Positions 1-5,089 of a DNA stretch of 5,141 nucleotides are shown piece by piece (position 1 is the stretch's first letter; every line of letters begins with the position of its first letter). The position numbers and the translations under genes are program-made. Source of the DNA: an uncultured Ruminococcus sp. (GTDB lineage Bacteria; Bacillota; Clostridia; Oscillospirales; Ruminococcaceae); NCBI GenBank assembly GCA_937910385.1, contig CALEPT010000142.1, positions 1 to 5,141 of the forward strand, in the 5' to 3' direction. Under the pieces are notes generated by a model. It did not search any database and had not been told where the DNA came from. It was given only the letters and a program-made list of their open reading frames with translations.

Positions 1-55
1 ATACAGGCGAATCTCGATTTTGTCAGCAAAAAATAGTATACAAAGTTTCGGACTC
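1..55. repeat. Terminal direct repeat, left copy (contig closes into a circle)
   Basis: These 55 bases are identical to positions 5087-5141, so the contig overlaps itself and the non-redundant unit is 5086 bp. An exact overlap of 55, which is a common assembler k-mer length, is the usual sign of an automatically closed contig rather than a biological terminal repeat. It supports a circular molecule or a tandem/looped assembly path. It cannot tell a plasmid-like circle from a chromosomal repeat loop. Confidence 0.95.
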
Positions 56-111
56 AGTTTTAGTGGTTTTCACGAAATGTGGAAACACCGGAATCGAGTC
101 CTTTTTTGTTT
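50..111 (+). terminator. Two-tier hairpin with T-tract, terminator-like
   Basis: The outer stem GGACTC (50-55) pairs with GAGTCC (96-101). Inside it, 65-73 pairs with 79-88 (nine pairs including one wobble, one bulged A) around loop GAAAT. The outer stem is followed at once by six T, then G and three more T. This fits an intrinsic terminator reading rightwards, although the stem is long and interrupted. It could instead be a helix inside a longer RNA that continues to the terminator near 490. No gene ends just upstream, so the transcript it would stop is unknown. Confidence 0.5.
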
Positions 112-500
112 CCCCGAAAACCAAGTGATAGAAAACCTATCAGCGATTTGTGAGCCGTTTTTGACGGCATCGGTTGCAGGTCGGGAAACTGCACCACCGA
201 GAGCAACTACAGCCGCTGTGAACGATTTTTGAGCCCAGTGGCAAAGTTCATCCGCTTATTCAAGCTCGTATCTGGTCAATTCGTAATCTGTCCATTTTAG
301 ATAGACTTCAGCTTACACCATTGGCGAGAATGATGATACAAAGATACTCAAAGGCGTGATATATCTTCATTTCAATTGTGCGACGTTGGATCACTTGCGT
401 CAAAGCAAGGAGCCGTTCGCATCACTTGTTATTTATATTAATTGAATAATAGTTGTTGCAGGGTAACATTTTTCAGAGTGTTGCCCTGCGTTTGTTTTTT
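110..500 (+). ncRNA. Candidate structured non-coding RNA, unidentified
   Basis: No convincing reading frame with a ribosome binding site exists here, and the stretch is visibly GC-richer than the AT-rich region after it. Hairpins follow one another: TGATAG/CTATCA (126-131 with 137-142); GCCGT/ACGGC (154-158 with 164-168); a 10-bp stem 170-179 with 189-200 carrying a 2-nt bulge; TCTGTC/GATAGA with one wobble (287-292 with 300-305); and a two-tier helix in which 379-385 pairs with 414-421 (one bulged T) around CTTGC/GCAAG (394-398 with 405-409). The stretch ends in a strong intrinsic terminator (458-500). I found no clear promoter just upstream, so the 5' end is open; it may lie left of the contig seam, giving an RNA of 500-600 nt. 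I do not recognise a known family. Large ornate RNAs such as ROOL or GOLLD are of similar size and occur in small mobile elements of Firmicutes, but I cannot match them by sequence. A decayed coding remnant is the main alternative. Confidence 0.4.
458..500 (+). terminator. Intrinsic terminator
   Basis: An 11-bp stem (458-468 with 479-489, one G-T wobble) around a 10-nt loop, starting GCAGGG and closing CCCTGC, is followed by GTTTGTTTTTT. This is a standard rho-independent terminator for rightward transcription. No protein gene lies before it, which is the best single argument that the preceding stretch is transcribed as RNA. It also insulates the promoter region downstream. Confidence 0.8.
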
Positions 501-580
501 ATAGAGAATAAAATATTCCTCAACAAAAACACACAAAAAATGTTAGTTATCAATAATTTGTGAACAAAAAATGTACGAAC

Positions 581-600
581 GGATTACAAATTTGTAATTC
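581..600. promoter_or_regulatory. Palindromic operator-like repeat, distal copy
   Basis: The 16-bp perfect palindrome ATTACAAATTTGTAAT sits in a 20-bp block that recurs without a mismatch at 711-730, centre to centre 130 bp. This is the architecture of a binding site for a dimeric regulator. The half-sites TTACA/TGTAA are separated by four bases. BlaI/MecI- and CopY-type sites share TACA/TGTA halves but have a two-base gap, so I do not assign a family. The cognate regulator is not encoded here. Confidence 0.6.
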
Positions 601-710
601 ATCAAGCACTAAATTAGTGGATAAAAATAACTGGACTTAATAAAATTGCCAAAAGTGTTGAACAAAAAACATGATGAAATAATCTTGTTTTACAAAACTA
701 ACATAATTTA

Positions 711-730
711 GGATTACAAATTTGTAATTC
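711..730. promoter_or_regulatory. Palindromic operator-like repeat, promoter-proximal copy
   Basis: This is an exact copy of 581-600. Its right edge is nine bases from the -35 hexamer, placing its centre near -54 relative to the predicted transcription start. That position suits an activator contacting RNA polymerase from upstream, or a repressor acting by looping to the distal copy. The sequence alone cannot decide between these. Confidence 0.65.
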
Positions 731-739
731 GTCGAAGCC

Positions 740-768
740 TTGACAAACGTCAGGAAGGGATATATAAT
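740..768 (+). promoter_or_regulatory. Consensus sigma-A/sigma-70 promoter
   Basis: TTGACA (740-745) and TATAAT (763-768) match the housekeeping consensus at all twelve positions with a 17-bp spacer. The start of transcription is expected near 775. A short inverted repeat, TGAC-AAAC-GTCA (741-752), overlaps the -35 box. A promoter this perfect should be strong unless repressed, which fits the palindromic operator-like copies upstream. It most likely drives all three genes to the right. Confidence 0.92.
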
Positions 769-774
769 TTAGGC

Positions 775-975
775 AGTTAGCAGATACTTACATCTCTAAC
801 ACTAACAACCACCTATGAACCGTGGCAGCAGCCTCGGTTTAGCAGCTCGATGTGCACAGAGCGGTCATACATGAGACAAGCCGAATTGATCAGCGGCGAG
901 TTTCGGTACAAACAAGATGTCAGTGCGGAAAGGCTCCGTAATGACGAACGACAATATATTAAGGAGGATTTAACA
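775..975 (+). promoter_or_regulatory. Long structured 5' leader of the operon
   Basis: About 200 nt separate the predicted transcription start from the first start codon, and the stretch can fold into three hairpins. The first pairs 816-822 with 835-841 and contains GGC/GCC around AGCA. The second is CCGAA/TTCGG (881-885 with 902-906). The third is GTCA-CGGA paired with TCCG-TGAC (919-929 with 935-945) with an internal loop. The Shine-Dalgarno site follows at 961-967. I compared it from memory with common riboswitch cores (cyclic-di-GMP, lysine, glutamine, cobalamin) and saw no match. It may be a regulatory leader of an undescribed type or simply an mRNA-stabilising 5' UTR. No intrinsic terminator with a T-tract lies inside it, so transcription attenuation looks unlikely. 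Confidence 0.45.
961..967 (+). promoter_or_regulatory. Ribosome binding site that fixes the start of the first gene
   Basis: AAGGAGG ends eight bases before the ATG at 976. The reading frame stays open upstream to an ATG at 850, but that codon has no Shine-Dalgarno sequence and would put 42 residues in front of a textbook signal peptide. The 976 start is therefore chosen. Confidence 0.9.
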
Positions 976-1509
976 ATGTTAAAGAAGAGAATCACATCAG
1001 CAATTGCAGCCCTCGCTATGGCTGCAACAATGAGCGTTTCTGCTCTTAGTGCTTCTGCAGCAACTTATGACACACCAAACGATGACACTTCAATCGTAAC
1101 ACTGCAGCGTGATTATGCGAATTATACTAGTTCAGCTTTCTATTCCCTCCCGAGTGACAATCCTGCACCAATGGGAATGGACACTCTTTGCATTGACAGT
1201 ACAACGACAGATTCCAACGGTAATGTTAAAGTGAAGTTGAAGGAGGGCACTCTTTCGATTTGGACGTGGAATCTTATTACAGCTACAATTACAAGTTGCA
1301 AAAACACAGCGACAGGTACCGAGTATTTCCACGCTGCTACTTCGGATTGTCCTTACGGATATATACTCATTCCTGCATCTGATATTTCAACAGATTCAAA
1401 TGGCGGATACGTTGATGTGACGGTTTATTTTGGCGGTAGCATTACAACAATTATTGCGCTTACGCCTATGACTAACCCTATGGATCTTAGACTCAGACTG
1501 TTTACATAA
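976..1509 (+). CDS. Small secreted protein of unknown function (177 aa)
   Basis: I do not recognise a named family. The N-terminus is a clear Sec signal peptide: LKKR at residues 2-5, a hydrophobic Ala-rich core to about residue 24, and a likely type I signal peptidase site after SASA (residue 28 or 29). The mature protein would be about 148 residues, rich in Thr, Ser and Asp, with alternating hydrophobic stretches (for example NVKVKLKEG near 83-91 and YVDVTVYFGG later) that suggest a beta-sandwich. It has three cysteines (72, 108, 125), so at most one internal disulphide and one free thiol. There is no LPxTG motif, lipobox or transmembrane anchor, so it is probably released or held non-covalently at the surface. 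It is first in the operon, directly behind the consensus promoter and long leader, and lies 110 bp before the large secreted protein. A partner or ligand-binding role beside that protein is possible, but this is inference. Confidence 0.85.
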   Translation: MLKKRITSAIAALAMAATMSVSALSASAATYDTPNDDTSIVTLQRDYANYTSSAFYSLPSDNPAPMGMDTLCIDSTTTDSNGNVKVKLKEGTLSIWTWNLITATITSCKNTATGTEYFHAATSDCPYGYILIPASDISTDSNGGYVDVTVYFGGSITTIIALTPMTNPMDLRLRLFT

Positions 1510-1561
1510 GCGATTAACTTGATTCAAATGCGTTTTTTACGCAAAAAAAGTATGCCTCTCT

Positions 1562-1593
1562 TTGTTGGTCTCCCGTTACAGGGAGACCAACAA
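1562..1593 (+). promoter_or_regulatory. Strong intercistronic hairpin without T-tract
   Basis: A perfect 13-bp inverted repeat (1562-1574 with 1581-1593, arm TTGTTGGTCTCCC) encloses a 6-nt loop, GTTACA. It is not followed by a run of T, so it is not a normal intrinsic terminator in the + direction. It ends 12 bases before the AGGAG ribosome binding site of the next gene. Likely roles are protection of the upstream mRNA 3' end, a processing site, or control of the ratio between the two secreted proteins. A weaker hairpin, TGCGT/ACGCA (1529-1543), lies just upstream. I saw no promoter in this gap. Confidence 0.75.
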
Positions 1594-1619
1594 TAGGGAG
1601 CAAAAGGAGTTATATAAAA

Positions 1620-4600
1620 ATGTCAATGAAGAAAAGAATTTACTCCGGTTTGATTGCATTAGGTATGGCTGTTTCATCCGGAGCTATTTTTATGCCGAGT
1701 TATTGTTCTTATGCAATCGAGTCTCAGACTGAAAGTGTCGCTGAAAGAACTGCGGCAGCGAAAGAAAGGTACTTATCAAAATTAGCTGAAGCCAAAGCAT
1801 TATCAGCTGATGATTATTCGGCTGATTCTTATGCATTGTATCAGAATAAGCTGTCGGGATTTAATGTTGAAACGATACTTGGTATGGTGCCAAATTTCTA
1901 TGTAGCTGCTGAATACAATGAACTTTGTTACGGAATTGATTATGCAAAATCGTTTCTTAATAAGGATAAAAATCATACATTTTACAATGATTTAGAAGAG
2001 CTGATCAACTATGGCGAATCACTTAATCCTGACGATTATACCGAGGAGAGCTTTCAAGCTTTCACAGAAAAATTTACGACATTAAAAACTGGAGAATATT
2101 CTCTTTCCAACGCATGGGAGAAAGAAAAAGCCGGAAATGGAATAAATATATATACATATTTTATTATTAATCAGTATAGACCTTGCTTTGATCTTTTAGT
2201 CAGAAAAGATCGAGTTAGTATTGAAAAAACAGATAACGATACTGGAATTACACTGGCTTCTAATAGCGATCACATTGCTCAGGAAGACACATTTGTAGTC
2301 AGAAAATATGATAATACTAATTGGGATTGGTCAGAGAGTGATAGTTATTCACTTAAACAAGTTCCGAATATGTGTGATAACTATGTACGATATAATATAT
2401 CGTTGTTTAATGAGAACGGTATATTAAGGGATATGGATGATGTGTACAGTATAGTTATACCTGTGCCTGATGAATATAATATCAATTCATTGCAGGTTCA
2501 GATTTTTAGCAATCGAGCTGCTATGGGTTCTATTGCAAGAACTGTCATTGATAAAGAAAATCGAGTAGTCACTGTGACATATCAACAGGGATATCTTGAT
2601 ATGTGTAATGGAGGCTCTATAGTTTTAAAGACACCAATTACCGCAGTTAATCCAACAAAGTTAACAGACGATGGAGTGTATTCCATTACAGCTAATCTAA
2701 CGGCTTTTAGTGATGCTGCCAAAACATCTATGGCTGATGCGGCTATAAATCATGCATCTTATTTAACAAAAAGCGGCGATGATATAGCTGTTTATATTGA
2801 TTTCAAGCCTATCTATGTTATCGATAAGGACACCCCCTCATATTGTGGAGGACTTTGGAGCGAAAAAGGAACATCCAGAGACGGTGAATATTACACTGAT
2901 AGCGAAACAATATTAAGTTACTATACTGAAAGCAATGGAACTATAAGAGATAATGATATTTATGATGGCGTTACTCAAATTCCATGTGTAAAGACCATTA
3001 AACTTGATTTAGAAAGCGATTGCTATAATAGATATGGAGGATACACATTGGTTGTTAGCTCTCCTTCTATGGCGGCATTGAATCATATCGCTTTTGAAGA
3101 TTATATTTGGGATGAACTCCTTTGCAATCTGATGATTTCTAATGCAACATATCTTGGTACACTCGATCAGGCATCTTCGTATCTGCCAACATATGACATA
3201 ACAGCACTTCAAAGAGAGTATGAATATGCAAACATTCTCGCTGATGATAACATCTACACAGACGAGTCATGGGCAGATGTTCAGGCGCTTCTCGACACTG
3301 AAACAACAACAGAGGATAAGAAGTGCGTAACAGGATATTCCGACACAGCAGAACTTACAGCCCGTATTGCAGAATATCAGTCGGCTACAGCGGCTCTTGT
3401 TGTTGACGAGAATAAGAAGATAGCTGACGGAAGATATCTTGTTCCTGCACACATGATTAAAACCGATAGAGCATCTGACTCAATGTCTGAAAATGCTATA
3501 AATCATAATGTAGTTGTTGATGTTAAGGACGGCAAGGCTACTGTTCAGGTTGAGTTCAAGGGAATGGCTATTGACGATAAGTTTGGCTACCTTGAAAAGC
3601 TGTCATACTTTAACGCAGGCTATGAGTATAATGGATTCGGTGCTCCTGTTGGTGAAGTTACCGAAGCAACCGTTATAAACAAGTATGATGTTATTGATGA
3701 ATACAGTGGAAAAAATCCCCCTCATTATCTTGAATTTCCTCTTGTAGACGGAAAGGGTGCTGAATGGATACCATTGCAGGTGTTTGTTCCTGTAATGGAA
3801 GCTGTATCAACAGGAAGCGGAACACAGAGCGTTCTGATGCACCTTGACTGGGAAAACAAAGTACCTGCTGGCAAAATCGCTGAGTACACTGGTAATACCC
3901 TTTCACTCAAGGATGATTTCGGACTTAACTTCTTCTTTAACTTTGGCGAACAGACTCTTAATGATGCAGGTGCTAAGGTTAAGTTCACTCTCCCTGACGG
4001 CTCTGTTAAGGAGTACGTTATCAGCGAAATTGCAGACGCTGACAAGACTGCAAACGGTTATAAGTTCTCTGCAAATGTTGCCGCTAAGGAAATGACAGCA
4101 CCGGTTAAGGTACAGGTTATCCTTTCAAACGGCGAAACAAGCGAAGTATTCAGCTGCTCTGTTAAGGAGTACGCTGACAAGCTCATTGCTTCTTCAACTA
4201 ATGAGTCGGAGATCGCTCTTGTTAAGTCTATTCTTAACTACGGCGGATATGCTCAGGAGTTCTTCGGATATAACAAGACAGCCCTTGCAAATGCAGACCT
4301 CACAGGCGCTGAAAAAACTCTTGGCGATGTAACAATCGCAAATACAAAGCGTGAAAGAGTTGAGGACGAGGACGATGGTATCAACTTCTACGGTTCATCT
4401 CTCTCACTTAATACAAAGATCGACCTGAAGGCATACTTCACTCTTGAAGATGGAGCAAAGATCAGCGATTATACATTCAAGATCGGCAGCACTGAACTTA
4501 CTCCTGTTGAATCAGGCAATAAGTATTATGTTACTATCCCCGATATCACTTCCAGAGATATAGATGAGCGTTCAGCCATCGAAATTGCTAATAAGTCAGG

Positions 4601-4739
4601 CGAAGGAGAGCTGTCCGTTAAGACAGGTCCTTACGCATACATCTACAAAGCACTTTCAAAGTCATCTGACGAGAAGCTCCAGTCTCTCATGAAGGCATTG
4701 TACTTCTACAGTCAGGCTGCTGAAAACTATAACGCATAA
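1620..4739 (+). CDS. Large modular secreted protein with FIVAR-like and NEAT-like domains (1039 aa)
   Basis: The start at 1620 has AGGAG ten bases upstream; an ATG two codons later is spaced less well. Residues 1-32 are a signal peptide (MKKR, hydrophobic core, likely cut after SYA). Then come helical FIVAR-like segments with the motif L-x-x-DDY(S/T)-x-x-S(Y/F) at about 61-71 and 135-145; a beta-rich region, about 215-345; a NEAT-like sandwich from about 350 (DGVYSITANL) to 515; a third FIVAR-like segment, about 525-595; a second NEAT-like sandwich from 603 (DGRYLVP) to about 750; and a C-terminal beta-rich module from about 761 to the end, closing with LMKALYFYSQAAENYNA. From memory this last module is common in secreted proteins of gut Ruminococcus-type bacteria. 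NEAT domains of known function bind haem through a Y-x-x-x-Y strand; the matching strand here reads VPVMEAVSTGSGTQ, so haem binding is doubtful. No LPxTG, dockerin or transmembrane anchor is visible. Codon use and cysteine content change near codon 521, which suggests a fusion. Surface adhesion or ligand binding is the likely role; the substrate is unknown. Confidence 0.9.
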   Translation: MSMKKRIYSGLIALGMAVSSGAIFMPSYCSYAIESQTESVAERTAAAKERYLSKLAEAKALSADDYSADSYALYQNKLSGFNVETILGMVPNFYVAAEYNELCYGIDYAKSFLNKDKNHTFYNDLEELINYGESLNPDDYTEESFQAFTEKFTTLKTGEYSLSNAWEKEKAGNGINIYTYFIINQYRPCFDLLVRKDRVSIEKTDNDTGITLASNSDHIAQEDTFVVRKYDNTNWDWSESDSYSLKQVPNMCDNYVRYNISLFNENGILRDMDDVYSIVIPVPDEYNINSLQVQIFSNRAAMGSIARTVIDKENRVVTVTYQQGYLDMCNGGSIVLKTPITAVNPTKLTDDGVYSITANLTAFSDAAKTSMADAAINHASYLTKSGDDIAVYIDFKPIYVIDKDTPSYCGGLWSEKGTSRDGEYYTDSETILSYYTESNGTIRDNDIYDGVTQIPCVKTIKLDLESDCYNRYGGYTLVVSSPSMAALNHIAFEDYIWDELLCNLMISNATYLGTLDQASSYLPTYDITALQREYEYANILADDNIYTDESWADVQALLDTETTTEDKKCVTGYSDTAELTARIAEYQSATAALVVDENKKIADGRYLVPAHMIKTDRASDSMSENAINHNVVVDVKDGKATVQVEFKGMAIDDKFGYLEKLSYFNAGYEYNGFGAPVGEVTEATVINKYDVIDEYSGKNPPHYLEFPLVDGKGAEWIPLQVFVPVMEAVSTGSGTQSVLMHLDWENKVPAGKIAEYTGNTLSLKDDFGLNFFFNFGEQTLNDAGAKVKFTLPDGSVKEYVISEIADADKTANGYKFSANVAAKEMTAPVKVQVILSNGETSEVFSCSVKEYADKLIASSTNESEIALVKSILNYGGYAQEFFGYNKTALANADLTGAEKTLGDVTIANTKRERVEDEDDGINFYGSSLSLNTKIDLKAYFTLEDGAKISDYTFKIGSTELTPVESGNKYYVTIPDITSRDIDERSAIEIANKSGEGELSVKTGPYAYIYKALSKSSDEKLQSLMKALYFYSQAAENYNA

Positions 4740-4744
4740 GGAGG
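4738..4744 (+). promoter_or_regulatory. Ribosome binding site overlapping the upstream stop codon
   Basis: AAGGAGG begins inside the TAA stop of the 1039-aa gene and lies seven bases before the ATG at 4752. The overlap lets ribosomes finishing the large gene restart on the small one. It supports both the reality of the small gene and its translational coupling. Confidence 0.85.
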
Positions 4745-4751
4745 CATAAAA

Positions 4752-4850
4752 ATGAAGGAAAAATATATCACTCCGGAGACTGAGATCATCGAGTTTGAGA
4801 ATGAGGATGTTATCACTACAAGTGATCCTAACGAAACACCTATTCTCTGA
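4752..4850 (+). CDS. Small acidic peptide (32 aa), unknown function
   Basis: The reading frame encodes 32 residues, beginning MKEKYITPETEIIEFE and ending TTSDPNETPIL. A full AAGGAGG site stands seven bases upstream, and the gene starts 12 bases after the large gene's stop, so it is very likely translated. The peptide is strongly acidic (nine Asp/Glu against two Lys), has no cysteine and no signal peptide, and splits into an N-terminal part with Y-x-x-P-E and a Thr/Ser-rich C-terminal part after EDVITTS. From memory, short peptides with a K-x-Y-x-x-P-E start and a D-V-I-T-T-S middle are frequent in gut Clostridia, mostly annotated as hypothetical. The leader/core look is reminiscent of precursors of ribosomally made, modified peptides, but no maturation enzyme or exporter lies in this window, so that remains a guess. 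Confidence 0.75.
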   Translation: MKEKYITPETEIIEFENEDVITTSDPNETPIL

Positions 4851-4872
4851 TTAAACTGAACTATTTGCAATC

Positions 4873-4910
4873 AGGAACAGACGGTGTTAAAAATACTGTC
4901 TGTTCCTTTC
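4873..4910 (+). terminator. Terminator-like hairpin after the operon
   Basis: A 13-bp stem (4873-4885 with 4895-4907, arm AGGAACAGACGGT with one G-T wobble) encloses a 9-nt loop and is followed by a short T tract (TTTC, counting the last stem T). It starts 23 bases after the small peptide gene's stop. The stem is strong but the T tract is weak, so it may work together with the second hairpin downstream or mainly protect the mRNA 3' end. Confidence 0.7.
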
Positions 4911-4940
4911 ATATTGGCATAAAAAAATTGATGACATGCC

Positions 4941-4970
4941 AAAAAAAGCCCGAAATATCGGGATTTTTTG
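4941..4970. terminator. Bidirectional intrinsic terminator
   Basis: CCCGA (4949-4953) pairs with TCGGG (4958-4962) around AATA, flanked by seven A on the left and six T on the right. It can end transcription in either direction. On the + strand it backs up the operon's first hairpin. On the - strand it would stop a leftward transcript coming across the contig seam, although I found no gene there. Confidence 0.75.
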
Positions 4971-5020
4971 CCACCTAAATCTCGAAAAATTTACTTCGAT
5001 TTTCATAGATGACATTGGGG

Positions 5021-5089
5021 TATTTTAGGCCTCTGGCTGGATTTGAACTCTCAAAAGTGCGAATTCAATCCTCTCCAAAGGTCGAAATA
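5021..5089. repeat. Long imperfect inverted repeat across the circle seam
   Basis: Three nested arms pair over 69 bases. TATTT (5021-5025) pairs with AAATA (5085-5089). GGCCTCTGG (5028-5036) pairs with CCAAAGGTC (5075-5083) with one mismatch and one wobble. GGATTTGAA (5039-5047) pairs with TTCAATCC (5064-5071) with one extra T. Short unpaired spacers separate the arms (CT opposite TCT), and a 16-nt loop closes the structure. The layout, with interrupted arms, an extrahelical base and an open tip, resembles folded single-strand recombination sites such as integron attC. However, the integron core GTTRRRY is absent and no integrase is present. The inner arms also look like tRNA T-arm sequence, but no tRNA can be folded. 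It could equally be the 5' helix of an RNA running across the seam. Confidence 0.55.

Larger units (their letters stand above)
501..739. other. AT-rich non-coding regulatory region
   Basis: I see no gene in this stretch. It is very AT-rich and holds the two palindromic operator-like copies described separately. It also has a small palindrome CACTAAATTAGTG (607-619), an 8-bp inverted pair TGTTAGTT (541-548) and AACTAACA (696-703), and two similar TGAACAAAAAA tracts near 561 and 659. If the circle replicates on its own, this repeat-bearing AT-rich stretch is the most origin-like part of it, but no replication initiator gene is present to support that. An upstream control region for the 740-768 promoter is the simpler reading. 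Confidence 0.55.

Noticed and set aside
20..232. 70-codon open frame on the + strand starting at TTG
   Set aside because: It has no Shine-Dalgarno site and a TTG start, and it runs straight through the terminator-like hairpin at 50-101 and several other stems. The predicted protein has no recognisable features.
305..445. Open 46-codon frame reading TSAYTIGENDD onward, possible gene remnant
   Set aside because: It has no start codon with a ribosome binding site and no recognised similarity, and it overlaps the stable 379-421 helix. It stays possible as a decayed fragment.
581..730. Plasmid iterons and replication origin
   Set aside because: There are only two copies, 130 bp apart and tied to a promoter, and no initiator gene. 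An operator pair explains them better.
850..975. N-terminal extension of the first secreted protein from the ATG at 850
   Set aside because: There is no ribosome binding site before 850, while AAGGAGG precedes the ATG at 976 and a signal peptide starts exactly there.
3691..4095. Overlapping open frames inside the large gene, including 3725-4045 on the - strand and 3844-4095 on the + strand
   Set aside because: They are shadows of a well-supported 1039-aa frame and lack ribosome binding sites and recognisable products.
5030..5081. tRNA gene remnant on the - strand (GAGAGTTCAAATCC looks like a T-arm)
   Set aside because: The five bases on either side of the TTCAAAT loop do not pair, and no acceptor, D or anticodon arm can be assembled around it.
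5021..5089. Canonical integron attC site
   Set aside because: The overall fold is similar, but neither RYYYAAC nor GTTRRRY stands at the arm ends and there is no integron integrase.
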